64,000 nt of DNA from Labrys wisconsinensis (lineage in GTDB: Bacteria > Pseudomonadota > Alphaproteobacteria > Rhizobiales > Labraceae). Location: contig NZ_JAUSVX010000007.1 in assembly GCF_030814995.1 (NCBI RefSeq), positions 186,001 to 250,000 on the forward strand. The letters run 5' to 3'. The position numbers were made by a program, and so were the translations under genes. Below the pieces are notes generated by a model, which saw only the letters and a program-made list of their open reading frames with translations, was not told the origin of the DNA and made no database searches. Of this stretch, positions 1 through 8,882 are shown piece by piece. Numbering within the stretch: the stretch's first letter is position 1; each line of letters opens with the position of its first letter.

Positions 1-1477
1 CCTGCGAGTCGGAGGGCACGGGCGCCTTGACCGCCTGCTCCGGCTCCACCGCGGGCCTGGCGGTCTGCACCGCCTCGGCGCCGGCGGCCGGCTTGGCGAC
101 GGGCGTGCCCGGCTGCGGCGGCGTCCCGATGTCGCGGGTGACGGTCGCCGCCGGCTTGGGCGCGACCTCCGCCTGCGCCGTCACGACGGCGGGCGGCGCC
201 GCGGGCCTGGCCCGGGCCTCCATGGTGAAGGGCACCTCGGCCCGCGTCAGCACCCGGCCGCTGGCATTGTCGACGTCGTCGACGCGCACGCGGTAATTGC
301 CCGGCCGCATGCCCTTCTCGACCATCAGGCCGAAGCTGCCGTCCGGGGCCGCCCTGACGTTGGCGAGCGGCGTCTCGTTGAGGTAGATCCGCACGTCGGC
401 GCCGGGCTGGGCCGTGCCGGTGACGAAGAAGCGGCCGGCCTCGTCGGCCTCCACCGTCTTGATCTCGACATTGATGCGCGCCGCCTCGGCCGGCTTCGAC
501 ACCGGCGCGGCGGGCTTCGGCGCGGCGGCAGGCGCGGCCGGCACCGGAGCAGGCGCAGCCGGAGCGGCAGGCGCCGGGGTGGAAGCGGCAGGCGGCGGGG
601 CGGACGGCACCGCCTCGGCGACCCTGACGGGCGCCGCCGGCGTCGACGGCGCTGGGGCCGCCGGCGCGGCGGCGGGAACGGGGGCCGCGACCGGTGCCGG
701 CGCGGGCGGGGCCTGGGCGACCACCTGCCTCGCCGGCGCGGCCTTCTGGCCGCCGTCGCTCAGCACCTTGGCCGGCGCGTTGGGATCGTTGAGCACGACC
801 ACCACCTCCTCGCCCTGCTGCGTCGGCACCCGCACGGTGACGACCTGCTGGGACAAGGCGACGCGGCCGTCCGGGGTGGTGGCGCGCAAGGCCAGCTCGG
901 CCGCGCCCTTGGGCAGCGGCTTGGGCACGATCGCCCATTGGCCGCCGACATCGGCGACGGCGCGGGCGAAGGGCGCCCCATCCTTCAGGAGCTCGACGGT
1001 CGCGCCCGGCACGCCCTGGCCGGCGACCACGGTGTCGCCCGAGGGCTCGACGCGGACGATGTCGAAGGTGGGAAGCTTGATGGCGGCCGGCGGCTGCGAC
1101 GCTGCCGACGGCGTGGGCGCGGCCGCCGAGGCGGGCTGCTGCGCCGGCTCGGCCGGGGTCTGGGCCTGCGGCTTGACCGGCGCCTGCGCCGCCTGCTGCA
1201 CCGGCTCGGGCGCGGCCCCGTCGGCGGCCGGCACGATCGGTGGCGAAGCGGGAGCGGTGGGCGCCGGCTCCTGCTTGACCGCCTGGGGAGCAGCCGGCAC
1301 TGCCGGAGCCTCGGGCTTGGGCGCCGGATCTGCCGGAACGGCCGCCAGCTTCATCGGCGGCGCCGGGGCCGGGGCCGGAGGTTGATTCTTGACGATGCCG
1401 AACCACGTCACCGCCGCGGCCGCAGCGCCGATTCCCGTCAGGCCAATCCACGCGCGGCCGAGCATACCCGTCTCCAT
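1..1477 (-). CDS. Ig-like-domain, Pro/Ala-rich membrane-anchored envelope protein (C-terminus outside window)
   Basis: This frame is open across the first 1.48 kb on the minus strand, and at least 492 codons are visible. Near the N-terminus there is one hydrophobic segment (WIGLTGIGAAAAAVTWFGIV). After it comes a long Pro/Ala/Gln-rich linker. Two beta-rich modules of about 85 residues follow (one beginning PTFDIVRVEPSGD, the other RINVEIKTVEADEAGRFF), separated by a second Pro/Ala linker. Both resemble bacterial Ig-like modules. In related Hyphomicrobiales proteins of this layout a LysM peptidoglycan-binding domain often sits at the C-terminus; that part is not in the window, so a LysM role is inference. 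ATG codons at 1477 and 1465 are both in frame, and I took the upstream one. Probably a cell-envelope protein; no enzymatic motif is seen. Confidence 0.7.
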   Translation of the reverse strand, partial: METGMLGRAWIGLTGIGAAAAAVTWFGIVKNQPPAPAPAPPMKLAAVPADPAPKPEAPAVPAAPQAVKQEPAPTAPASPPIVPAADGAAPEPVQQAAQAPVKPQAQTPAEPAQQPASAAAPTPSAASQPPAAIKLPTFDIVRVEPSGDTVVAGQGVPGATVELLKDGAPFARAVADVGGQWAIVPKPLPKGAAELALRATTPDGRVALSQQVVTVRVPTQQGEEVVVVLNDPNAPAKVLSDGGQKAAPARQVVAQAPPAPAPVAAPVPAAAPAAPAPSTPAAPVRVAEAVPSAPPPAASTPAPAAPAAPAPVPAAPAAAPKPAAPVSKPAEAARINVEIKTVEADEAGRFFVTGTAQPGADVRIYLNETPLANVRAAPDGSFGLMVEKGMRPGNYRVRVDDVDNASGRVLTRAEVPFTMEARARPAAPPAVVTAQAEVAPKPAATVTRDIGTPPQPGTPVAKPAAGAEAVQTARPAVEPEQAVKAPVPSDSQ

Positions 1478-1652
1478 ATGCGGCGTCCGCCCGAGGGGGC
1501 GAACGCCAATCCTGCGTCAGAACAGCAATAATGAATTATACGCTGTTTTGAAGCCTTTTCGCGGCTAAGCTTCGCAAAAGCGTTGAATAGTCACCCCCGG
1601 GCCTCGCTCTGCTCGCTTGACCCGGCCGTTGCTGCAATGCGAAAAACTGCAC

Positions 1653-2255
1653 ATGACAAAACTTTCCTCGATTTGCGTCTATTGCGGCTCCAGCCCCGGC
1701 GCCCGCCCCTCCTACCTCGAGGCCGCCCAGCGAGTCGGCGCCGACATGGCGGCAGCCGGCGCGCGCCTGGTCTATGGCGGCGGCGATGTCGGGCTGATGG
1801 GCGCGGTGGCCCGCTCGGTCATCGACCATGGCGGCTCCGTCACCGGCATCATCCCGAAATTCCTGCAGCGCCGCGAGCGCATGCTGACCGCGGTGGAGGA
1901 CCTGATCGTCACGGTCGACATGCACGAGCGCAAGCGCCTGATGTTCGAGCGCGCCGACGCCTTCGTCGCCCTGCCGGGCGGCGTCGGCACCCTGGAGGAG
2001 CTGGTCGAGCAGCTCACCTGGGCCCAGCTCGGCCAGCACCGGAAGCCGGTGGTGCTCGCCAATATCGACGGCTTCTGGACCAAGCTCCTGGCGTTGCTGG
2101 AGCACATGCGCGAGGAAGGCTTCATCCCGCGCGAGCGCGCGGTCGACTACCTCGTCGCCGACCGGGCCGAGGACGTGGTGCCGCTGATCCGCCAGGCGCT
2201 GGCCGGCGTGGAGGAGGCCGAGCTGTCGATGAGCGTGTCGCCGGGCGTGCTGTAG
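1653..2255 (+). CDS. LOG-family Rossmann-fold hydrolase (TIGR00730; cytokinin riboside 5'-monophosphate phosphoribohydrolase type)
   Basis: A 200-residue cytosolic protein with the family hallmarks: ICVYCGSSPG at the N-terminus, YGGGDVGLMG near residue 45 and PGGVGTLEELVEQ near residue 107, the nucleotide-binding and catalytic signature of LOG proteins. Characterised members split N6-modified AMP to free base and ribose 5-phosphate; many bacterial ones have unknown natural substrates. The frame extends upstream to 1617, but the ATG at 1653 matches the usual start of the family. It is a single gene divergent from the envelope protein at 1-1477 and convergent with cimA. No partner gene points to a specific nucleotide pathway. 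Confidence 0.9.
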   Translation: MTKLSSICVYCGSSPGARPSYLEAAQRVGADMAAAGARLVYGGGDVGLMGAVARSVIDHGGSVTGIIPKFLQRRERMLTAVEDLIVTVDMHERKRLMFERADAFVALPGGVGTLEELVEQLTWAQLGQHRKPVVLANIDGFWTKLLALLEHMREEGFIPRERAVDYLVADRAEDVVPLIRQALAGVEEAELSMSVSPGVL

Positions 2256-2289
2256 AATCAGAAGCTTGGGTCGAAACGCTGAAGCGACG

Positions 2290-3885
2290 CTACACCGTGG
2301 CGCCCGTCCGGATCAGCTTGTACGTCATCGAGTCCGTCAGCGCCTGGAAGGAGGCGTCGATGATGTTGCCGGAGACGCCGACCGTGGTCCAGCGCTCGCC
2401 GGCGGCATCCTGGAACTCGATCAGCACGCGGGTGACCGCGTCGGTACCGCCCTGGAAGACGCGGACCTTGTAGTCGATCAGCTTCAGGTCCTCGATGAAG
2501 GACTGGTACTTGCCGAGATCCTTGCGCAGCGCCGTGTCGAGGGCGTTGACCGGGCCGTTGCCCTCGGCGGCCGAGATCAGCTTCTCCCCGCCGACGCGCA
2601 GCTTGACGATGGCGTCGGAGAAGATGCCGAGCTCGCCCTTGTCGTTCCAGCGCCGCTCGACATTGACCGAGAAGCTTTCCACCAGGAAGAAATCCGGGAC
2701 ATGGCCGAGGATGCGCCGGGCCAGGAGGTAGAACGACGCGTCGGCCTCCTCATAGGCATAGCCCTCCGCCTCCTTCTCCTTGAGCGCCTGCAGGAGGAGG
2801 CCGAGCGTGGGGTGGTCCTTCTCGACGCGGATGCCGAGGCGCTCCAGCTCCGCCAGGATGTTGGAGCGGCCGGCCTGGTCGGAGACCAGCACCTTGCGCC
2901 GGTTGCCGACGCTCTCGGGCGGTACATGCTCGTAGGTCGCGGGGTCCTTGACCACCGCCGAGGCATGGATGCCGGCCTTGGTGGCGAAGGCCGAGGAGCC
3001 GACATAGGGCGCGTGGTGGTCGGGCGTGCGGTTGAGGATCTCGTCGAGCTTGCGCGACACACGGGTGAGCGTGCCGAGCTTCTCCGCCGTCACGCCGGTC
3101 TCGAAACACTCGGCATAGCCCGGCTTCAGGAGCAGCGTCGGGATCAGCGAGGTGAGGTTGGCGTTGCCGCAGCGCTCGCCGAGGCCGTTGAGCGTGCCCT
3201 GGACCTGGCGCACGCCGGCGCGCACCGCGGCCAGGGAATTGGCCACCGCCTGCTCGGTGTCGTTGTGGGCGTGGATGCCCAGACGCTCGCCGGGGATCAC
3301 GGCGGCGACCGCGGCGACGATGCGCTCGACCTCGTCGGGCTGGCTGCCGCCATTGGTGTCGCAGAGCACGACCCAGCGCGCGCCCGCCTCGTGGGCGGCG
3401 CGGGCGCAGGCGATGGCATAGGCCGGGTTGGCCTTGTAGCCGTCGAAGAAGTGCTCGCAGTCGAGCAGCACCTCCCGCCCGCGCGAGCGGGCGAGCGCGA
3501 TGCTGTCGCGGATGCCCTCCAGGTTCTCCTCCAGCGACATGCCGAGCGCCAGCTCGACCTGGTGGTCCCAGGCCTTGGCGACGAAGCAGATCGCTCCCGC
3601 CCGAGCCTCGAGCAGCGCGGCGAGCCCGGGATCGTTCTCGGCCGAGCGCCCGGCGCGCCGGGTCATGCCGAAGGCGGTGAAGGTGGCCCGGAGCCCGTGG
3701 TCGGCGGCGAAGAACTCGGTGTCGAGCGGATTGGCGCCGGGATAGCCGCCCTCGACATAGTCGATGCCGAGGTCATCGAGCATGCGCGCCACCGCGAGCT
3801 TGTCGGCCAGGGAGAAGTGGACACCGGTGGTCTGGGCGCCGTCGCGCAGCGTCGTGTCGAAGAGGAAGAGGCGGGAGCGGGTCAT
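2290..3885 (-). CDS. cimA: (R)-citramalate synthase
   Basis: The 531-residue protein belongs to the LeuA/homocitrate/citramalate synthase superfamily. It has an N-terminal HMGL-like TIM barrel with DTTLRDGAQTTGV near residue 10 and the metal-binding GIHAHNDT near residue 208, and a C-terminal LeuA-type dimerisation domain. Length and motifs fit the citramalate synthase subgroup (TIGR00977), which condenses pyruvate with acetyl-CoA and gives a threonine-independent route to isoleucine. The start codon overlaps the stop of the upstream GNAT gene (ATGA), so it is the last gene of a cysS-GNAT-cimA operon. A longer reading frame reaches 3933 but would run deep into the GNAT gene. 2-Isopropylmalate synthase is less likely given the subgroup motifs. 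Confidence 0.88.
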   Translation of the reverse strand: MTRSRLFLFDTTLRDGAQTTGVHFSLADKLAVARMLDDLGIDYVEGGYPGANPLDTEFFAADHGLRATFTAFGMTRRAGRSAENDPGLAALLEARAGAICFVAKAWDHQVELALGMSLEENLEGIRDSIALARSRGREVLLDCEHFFDGYKANPAYAIACARAAHEAGARWVVLCDTNGGSQPDEVERIVAAVAAVIPGERLGIHAHNDTEQAVANSLAAVRAGVRQVQGTLNGLGERCGNANLTSLIPTLLLKPGYAECFETGVTAEKLGTLTRVSRKLDEILNRTPDHHAPYVGSSAFATKAGIHASAVVKDPATYEHVPPESVGNRRKVLVSDQAGRSNILAELERLGIRVEKDHPTLGLLLQALKEKEAEGYAYEEADASFYLLARRILGHVPDFFLVESFSVNVERRWNDKGELGIFSDAIVKLRVGGEKLISAAEGNGPVNALDTALRKDLGKYQSFIEDLKLIDYKVRVFQGGTDAVTRVLIEFQDAAGERWTTVGVSGNIIDASFQALTDSMTYKLIRTGATV

Positions 3886-4376
3886 GCGGGCTTGCCTGCG
3901 AGGCGCTTCTCCATCCGGGTGTTGCCGAGCCATTCGCCGCCGAGCTGCACCGTCTGGCGGTGCCGCGCCTCGAAGCCGCGCCGGGAGAAGAAGTCGCGGG
4001 CGGTGTCGCTGGCGTCGACCCGCAGCACCTTGGCGCCGCGGGCGGCGGCCAGCTTCTCCAGCGCGTCGACGAGCAGGCGCGCCACCCCCTGCCCGGCCAC
4101 GCCGGGATGGACGTAGAGCATGTCGATCTCCTCGGCGCCCTTGAGGGCGGCAAAGCCGACGGGGGCGCCGGAGACGGTGGCGACCAGCGTCAGCTCCCCC
4201 GCGAGCCTGGCCCCGAAGGCCGCCTCGTCGTCGGCCGCCGAGGCCCAGGCCGCCTGCTGGTCCTCGTCATAGTCGTCGGAGGCGAGCTCCTCGATGGCGG
4301 CGCGGAAGATCGCCGCCAGGATCGGCCCGTCGGCGGGCAGGAAGGGCCGCAGGGCGGCTTGCAGCGGGCGGGCCAT
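3882..4376 (-). CDS. GNAT-family N-acetyltransferase
   Basis: The 164-residue protein has a GNAT fold. It includes the beta4/alpha3 acetyl-CoA pyrophosphate loop HPGVAGQGVARLL near residues 90-102 and the C-terminal RRGFEARHR segment typical of these enzymes. The acceptor substrate is unknown. The start overlaps the cysS stop by one base (TGATG) and the stop overlaps the cimA start (ATGA), implying translational coupling in one transcript. A longer frame reaching 4841 runs through cysS in another phase and is a shadow. Its place between a cysteinyl-tRNA synthetase and citramalate synthase may hint at an amino-acid-related acceptor, but nothing in the protein proves this. Confidence 0.88.
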   Translation of the reverse strand: MARPLQAALRPFLPADGPILAAIFRAAIEELASDDYDEDQQAAWASAADDEAAFGARLAGELTLVATVSGAPVGFAALKGAEEIDMLYVHPGVAGQGVARLLVDALEKLAAARGAKVLRVDASDTARDFFSRRGFEARHRQTVQLGGEWLGNTRMEKRLAGKPA

Positions 4377-5785
4377 CAGCGCTTCACCTCCCAGGTCGTG
4401 CCGTCCTTGCCGTCCTTGATCGCCACGCCCATGGCGAGGAGATCGTCGCGCAGGCGGTCGGACTCGGCCCAGTTCCTGGCGGCGCGAGCGGCGCTGCGGG
4501 CGGCGACCAGGGCCTCGACCGCGGCAGGATCGACGCTGACCGCCGCTCTCGCCAGGTTGGCGAGCGCGGCGCGGTCGAGGGAGAAGCCGAGCAGCTTCAG
4601 CGTGGCGGCGCGGGCCCGCGCATCGGCGAGCCCGTGCAGGCGGGCGACGGCGAGCGGCGTGTTGAGGTCGTCCGAGAGCGCCTCGATCACGCCGGCATCG
4701 GGCGGCCCCTCGGCGGGCGCGCCGTCGTACCAGTCGTCGAGGGCGTGCTCGGCCTCCTCCAGCGCCTTCGCCGTCCAGTCGATCGGCTGGCGGTAATGGG
4801 TGCGCAGCATGGCCAGGCGCAGCACGTCGCCGTGCCAGCACCGCCCGCCGAACATGTCGGTGGAGAGCAGGGCGTTGATGGTGACGAAGTTGCCGAGGCT
4901 CTTGGACATCTTCTGGCCTTCGACCTGCAGGAAGCCGTTGTGCATCCAGACATTGGCCATGCGCGTCGTGCCGAAGGCGCAGCAGCTCTGGGCGATCTCG
5001 TTCTCGTGGTGCGGGAAGACCAGATCGATGCCGCCGCCGTGGATGTCGAAGACGTTGCGCCCGGGATCCTCGCAGGAAAGCCCGCCGCCGAACGGCTCAA
5101 GGAGCTTGGCCGTGGCCATGGCCGAGCATTCGATGTGCCAGCCCGGCCGGCCCGGCATGGCGATGCCGCAGGGGCTCGGCCAGCCCGGCTGGACGCCGGA
5201 GGACGGCTTCCACAGGACGAAGTCCATGGGATCGCGCTTGTAGGGCGCGACGTCGACGCGCGCGCCGGCCAGCATCTCGTCGAGGGAGCGGCGGGCGAGC
5301 GCGCCGTAGCGCGGCGCCCCGGGGAGCCTGTCCATCGCTGCCACGGAGAACAGCACGTGCTCCTCGGCGACATAGGCGACGCCGCGGGCGACGAGGCGCT
5401 CGATCAGCGCCTTCATGCCCTCGATATGGTCGGTCGCCCGCGGCTCCTCGGTCGGCGGCAGGCAGCCGAGCGCGGCGATGTCGGCATGGAACTGCCGGAG
5501 CGTGCCGTCGGTCAGCTCGCGGATCGAGATGCCGCTCTCATGGGCCCGCGCGTTGATCTTGTCGTCGACGTCGGTGACGTTGCGGGCATAGGCGACATGC
5601 GCCTCGCCATAGACATATCTCAGCAGGCGGAACAGCACGTCGAAGACGATCACCGGCCGGGCATTGCCGATATGGGCGAAGTCGTAGACCGTCGGGCCGC
5701 AGACATACATGCGCACATGCTTCGGATCCACCGGAGCAAAGTCGACCTTCTGCCGCGTCAGCGTGTCGTAGAGCCGCAAAACCAT
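4376..5785 (-). CDS. cysS: Cysteinyl-tRNA synthetase
   Basis: This 469-residue class I aminoacyl-tRNA synthetase charges tRNA-Cys with cysteine in the cytosol. [18 protein letters not shown] (about residues 27-44) contains the first zinc-ligand cysteine and the HIGH-type motif. QKMSKSLGN is the KMSKS loop, and HHENEIAQS lies in the zinc-binding region. The C-terminal helical domain ends in [13 protein letters not shown], as usual for bacterial CysS. A much longer in-frame extension to 6295 lacks conserved sequence; ATG 5785 gives the canonical start MVLRLYDTL. It is the first gene of the cysS-GNAT-cimA operon. Confidence 0.97.
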   Translation of the reverse strand: MVLRLYDTLTRQKVDFAPVDPKHVRMYVCGPTVYDFAHIGNARPVIVFDVLFRLLRYVYGEAHVAYARNVTDVDDKINARAHESGISIRELTDGTLRQFHADIAALGCLPPTEEPRATDHIEGMKALIERLVARGVAYVAEEHVLFSVAAMDRLPGAPRYGALARRSLDEMLAGARVDVAPYKRDPMDFVLWKPSSGVQPGWPSPCGIAMPGRPGWHIECSAMATAKLLEPFGGGLSCEDPGRNVFDIHGGGIDLVFPHHENEIAQSCCAFGTTRMANVWMHNGFLQVEGQKMSKSLGNFVTINALLSTDMFGGRCWHGDVLRLAMLRTHYRQPIDWTAKALEEAEHALDDWYDGAPAEGPPDAGVIEALSDDLNTPLAVARLHGLADARARAATLKLLGFSLDRAALANLARAAVSVDPAAVEALVAARSAARAARNWAESDRLRDDLLAMGVAIKDGKDGTTWEVKR

Positions 5786-6094
5786 GAGTGTTCCCCGCCT
5801 CGCTGGCCGGGGGCGTCTCGCTCTTTGGTTTGGGCGAATGACGGCGCCAGCCAGCGATGTCGCTAGCTGCAAATAATCCCGGAGAGGATTGCCAGAGCCG
5901 TCATGGCCGGGAGCAATGTGGCAAGGCGCGCCCGAAGTCAAGAGGGCGAAGGCGGGGGACGGCGGCCGCTTCGAGGCCGGAATGCGGCGGCACATGCCCG
6001 ACACGCGGGACTGTCGCGCGGGACGCGCAATTGTCCCGCCCGGACCGATGTCCATATCGGACGCGCTAGAGGGCGGTCGAAGTCCAGGAGATGG
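5786..6094. other. Divergent intergenic region between cysS and a small secreted protein gene
   Basis: About 309 bases without a convincing gene, between two divergent genes. It must hold both promoters. I see no T-box or other riboswitch-like element ahead of cysS. Interrupted arms CGGGAC (6006-6011) and GTCCCG (6033-6038) flank a third GGGAC copy and could be an operator or chance GC structure. Confidence 0.4.
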
Positions 6095-6325
6095 ATGATG
6101 AGATCGGTAGTCATTTCGGCGCTTGCAGCGGCGGGCCTGGTTGCCTGCGTGTCCGGCGCCCTGGCGCACAGCAATCCGCGCGACTTCTATGCGATTCAGC
6201 GGGGCGAGCCCACGGACAGCACCACGGCAGCGCCTCTGGTGCAGCAGCCCCGGCCGATCGTGCATGTGCGCCACGCGGCCCTGGCCGCGCGCCACGTGAG
6301 CGCCCCGGAGCCGGCGGGGATGTGA
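6095..6325 (+). CDS. Small secreted protein of unknown function
   Basis: A 76-residue product beginning [21 protein letters not shown], a clear Sec signal peptide with likely cleavage after ALA near residue 24. The mature part is about 50 residues, rich in His, Pro and Arg ([16 protein letters not shown]), with no recognised domain. AGGAG ends four bases before the ATG at 6095, which decides the start over the longer frame from 5903. It lies alone between divergent cysS and the convergent permease gene. Probably a small periplasmic protein; I do not recognise the family. Confidence 0.6.
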   Translation: MMRSVVISALAAAGLVACVSGALAHSNPRDFYAIQRGEPTDSTTAAPLVQQPRPIVHVRHAALAARHVSAPEPAGM

Positions 6326-6352
6326 TCGGGCGCAAGACCCCGGACGGGACCG

Positions 6353-7648
6353 TCAGGGCCCCGTCCACACCAGGGCGCCGATGGCCAGCAGCAGGGCCGG
6401 CGGCATCACCACCAGGCCGAGCCCGAGAAAGCGCAGAGCGCCGATATGTTCGCCTTCGCGCCGCAAGGCGACCAGCCAGAGAATCGTGGCGAGCGAGCCG
6501 GTGACCGAGAGGTTCGGCCCGAGGTCGATGCCGATCAGCAGCGCGCCGGTCACCTTGGCCGGCACGTCCGCCGCAGCCGCGACCGAGCCGGCGACCAGGC
6601 CGGCCGGCAGGTTGTTGACCAGGTTGCAGGCGATGGCGGTGAGAATGCCGGCGCCCCAGGCGGCCTGGCCGGCGGAGCGGGTCGCCGCCTCGCGCAGCAG
6701 CACCACCAGCATGTCGATGACGCCGGTCTCGCGCAGCCCCTCGACCAGAATGAACAGGCCGGCCACCAGCGGCAGCACGCCCCAGGAGATGTGGCGGAGC
6801 ACCGGCCAGGGCGCCTCCCGGGTGCGCAGCATCACCACGGCTGCGGTGAGGACGCCGGCAACGAAGGTCGGCAGGCCGAGATCCCAGCCGAGGGCGGAGG
6901 CGAGGGTCAGCACCACGGCCGTGGCGGCGATGCCCCAGGCGATGAAGCGCCCGCCGGCCGAGAGCGGCCGGGCGGGCAGCTCGGTCGCCAGCGGCTCGAC
7001 CAGAGCCCGGCGCTGGGTGAAGCGCAGCGCCGCATAGGTCGCGGCGATGGCCGCGAGCGAGGGCAGCGCGAACTGGCGCAGCCAGTCGAGCAGCGAGGGC
7101 ATGTGCCGGCCGAACACCACCAGGTTGGCCGGGTTCGAGATCGGCAGCACGAAGCTGGCGGCGTTGGCGATGAAGGCGCAGATCAGGAGATAGGGCAACG
7201 GCTCGGCCCGGGCGGCGCGCGCAGCGGCATAGACCGCCGGCGTCAGCACCACGGCGGTGGCGTCGTTGGACAGGAACACGGTGACGAGGGTGCCGACGGC
7301 ATAGACCAGCGCGAACAGCCGGCGCGGCGATCCCCGGGCATGGCGCACCGCATGGATCGCCAGCCAGTCGAACAGGCCCTCGGCCCGGGCAAGCTCGGCC
7401 AGCAACATCATGCCGATCAGGAAGAGATAGACGTCGGTCCCCTTGGCCGCCGCGCCGAGGGCGGCCGGAACGGGCAGCAGGCCGAAGACGATCAGCGCCA
7501 GGGCGCCCGCCACCGCCCAGATCGCCTCGGGCCAGCGCAGCGGGCGGACGATGACGCCGAGCGTCGCCGTGGCCGCGATGGCCCAGATCGCCGTGGTGGC
7601 CGGGGTGAGCTCGAGGGGCAGGGAGGTGGGCACGTGCGCTTGCAACAC
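6353..7648 (-). CDS. ArsB/NhaD-like ion transporter (arsenical pump membrane protein family)
   Basis: A 431-residue polytopic inner-membrane protein with about 11-12 hydrophobic segments. FLSNDATAVVLTPAV near residue 125 and NLVNNLPAGLVAGS in the C-terminal half are the paired re-entrant signatures of the ArsB/ion-transporter superfamily. Known members export arsenite or antimonite, or exchange Na+/H+. There is no arsR, arsC or arsenite sensor nearby, so the arsenical role is only a family-level guess; an anion or Na+ transporter is equally possible. It is transcribed alone and converges with the small secreted protein gene at 6095. Confidence 0.8.
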   Translation of the reverse strand: MLQAHVPTSLPLELTPATTAIWAIAATATLGVIVRPLRWPEAIWAVAGALALIVFGLLPVPAALGAAAKGTDVYLFLIGMMLLAELARAEGLFDWLAIHAVRHARGSPRRLFALVYAVGTLVTVFLSNDATAVVLTPAVYAAARAARAEPLPYLLICAFIANAASFVLPISNPANLVVFGRHMPSLLDWLRQFALPSLAAIAATYAALRFTQRRALVEPLATELPARPLSAGGRFIAWGIAATAVVLTLASALGWDLGLPTFVAGVLTAAVVMLRTREAPWPVLRHISWGVLPLVAGLFILVEGLRETGVIDMLVVLLREAATRSAGQAAWGAGILTAIACNLVNNLPAGLVAGSVAAAADVPAKVTGALLIGIDLGPNLSVTGSLATILWLVALRREGEHIGALRFLGLGLVVMPPALLLAIGALVWTGP

Positions 7649-7807
7649 GCCGCCGCGGCCGGGTCAATGGCCCCGGTGATGCGACCACGCCACATCGGCC
7701 GCCAAAGAAAAGGCGAACGACCTTTACCGATGTTTAAATTCGCACAGCGATGCTACGCCCCGTCCGCTATCGAACGGTCAGCCCCCAGTATCAACCGCGT
7801 AAATTCG

Positions 7808-8107
7808 ATGACCCCTCGCTTGCTCGCCGCGGCTCTCGCGCTCATCCTCGCAACGCCAGCCCTCGCCCAGAACGCCGCGTCCTTCGTCGTCGCCAACGAC
7901 GACGGCTACGGCGTCGACACCTGCCTCGAATCGGGCACGGCCTGCGGGCAGCCGATCGCCAACTCCTGGTGCGTGGCCAACGGCTACGACCATGCGATCG
8001 GCTTCCGGCCCCAGACCGCCGCCGACGTCACCGGCTCGATCGCGACGCCGACGCAGGTCGCCGCGGTGGCCGACCCGCACGCGGTGGTCATCACTTGTGA
8101 AAAGTGA
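7808..8107 (+). CDS. Small secreted cysteine-containing protein of unknown function
   Basis: A 99-residue protein with a signal peptide (MTPRLLAAALALILATPALA, then Q). The mature domain of about 79 residues has four cysteines (in DTCLESGTACG, NSWCVANGYD and VITCEK) that could form two disulfides in the periplasm. The segment around CVANGYDHAIGF is the most distinctive part. I recognise no named family with certainty. The stop codon overlaps the first unit of the 29-base tandem repeat that follows. A longer upstream frame is antisense to the ArsB-like gene and is rejected. Confidence 0.75.
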   Translation: MTPRLLAAALALILATPALAQNAASFVVANDDGYGVDTCLESGTACGQPIANSWCVANGYDHAIGFRPQTAADVTGSIATPTQVAAVADPHAVVITCEK

Positions 8108-8230
8108 CGGCGCTCACGCGCCTTGGCGAAAAATGACGGCGCTCGCGCGCCTTGGCGAGAAGTGACGGCGCTCACGCGCCTTGGCGAGAAGTGACGGCGC
8201 TCGCGCGCCTTGGCGAGACGTGACGGCGCC
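8105..8230. repeat. 29-bp tandem repeat, four full units plus a partial fifth, each with a mini-hairpin
   Basis: Units begin at 8105, 8134, 8163, 8192 and (decayed) 8221, a strict 29-base period. Each carries arms GGCGC and GCGCC around a four-base loop. The loop alternates TCAC, TCGC, TCAC, TCGC, so the real period may be 58. The array starts inside the stop codon of the preceding gene and fills the gap between two convergent genes. It has no spacers, so it is not CRISPR. It could act as a bidirectional terminator or be an expanding minisatellite. Confidence 0.9.
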
Positions 8231-8263
8231 GGCACGTCTCGAACGCCGCTTGCGCGACGCCGC

Positions 8264-8773
8264 TCAGTTCGTCACCCAGTCGGCGCAGCGCGGCCCTTCC
8301 TGGTTGCCCCAGGGCATGATCGGCACGGTCGAGGTCGAGTTCTTCGGCGAGCCGTCGATCAGCTTGTCGGAATAGACCACATAGACCAGCACGTTGCGCT
8401 TGACGTCGCAGCCGCGCACCACCTGCATCTTCTTGAAGAACAGCGAGCGGGACTGGCGGTAGACCACGTCCCCCTGCTCGAACTTCTGCTTGATCGAGAT
8501 CGGGCCGACCTGGCGGCAGGACAGCGAGATGTCCGACACCTGCTCAGCCACGCCGAACATGCCGGCCATGCCGCCCTTTTCCGGCACGGTGAAATGGCAG
8601 GCGACGCCGTTGACGACGGGGTCGTCGATGCCGTAGGTCGCCAGCTTGTCGTCCGGCGTGAGGAATTTCCACACGGTCGATTTCTTGAAGATCAGATCGG
8701 GCTCCTCCGCCATCGCGGGGTGGGCCGCGAACGCCAGAAGGGCGGTCAGGACGAAACAGGCCTTGCGGATCAT
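8264..8773 (-). CDS. creA: CreA family protein
   Basis: The 169-residue product has a signal peptide (MIRKACFVLTALLAFAAHPAMA) and a mature part matching E. coli CreA in order: two spaced cysteines, the QVGPI segment, RSLFFKKMQVVR, the YSDKLIDGSPKNS segment and VPIMPWG near the C-terminus. CreA is a conserved periplasmic protein whose biochemical role is unsettled; in E. coli it sits with creBCD, but no creB or creC is here. The ATG at 8773 has an AAGGAG-type ribosome site just upstream, so the extension to 8845 is not needed. The gene converges on the tandem repeat. Confidence 0.9.
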   Translation of the reverse strand: MIRKACFVLTALLAFAAHPAMAEEPDLIFKKSTVWKFLTPDDKLATYGIDDPVVNGVACHFTVPEKGGMAGMFGVAEQVSDISLSCRQVGPISIKQKFEQGDVVYRQSRSLFFKKMQVVRGCDVKRNVLVYVVYSDKLIDGSPKNSTSTVPIMPWGNQEGPRCADWVTN

Positions 8774-8882
8774 CACGATCTCCTTGCTCCGGGCCGCATA
8801 TGGCGAGCCCTGTCTCGATGCGCCAGAGCGGGGCGGCGGCTTCATGGTTTGGTCACGATTTGGGACTTTGCTCCGCGCCGCA

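Noticed and set aside
414..1385. A 323-codon Ala/Gly-rich plus-strand frame at the window start
   Set aside because: Looks like a PE-type low-complexity protein but is the reverse complement of the Pro/Ala-rich linkers of the minus-strand envelope protein.
2266..4116. A 616-codon plus-strand frame opposite cimA and the GNAT gene
   Set aside because: Shadow frame; the opposite strand carries conserved motifs of both enzymes and overlapping start/stop signals.
5786..6094. A possible T-box or other riboswitch ahead of cysS
   Set aside because: No T-box specifier or antiterminator sequence and no terminator stem-loop with U-run could be found; T-boxes are also rare in alphaproteobacteria.
8105..8230. 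Tandem repeats considered as a CRISPR array
   Set aside because: Units abut without spacers, the period is a constant 29 bases and no cas gene is present.
7984..8235. An 83-codon minus-strand frame with repeated ARERRHFS segments
   Set aside because: Its repetitive protein is the translation of the 29-base DNA repeat plus antisense of the secreted protein gene; 29 is not a multiple of three, so the repeat is not kept in phase.
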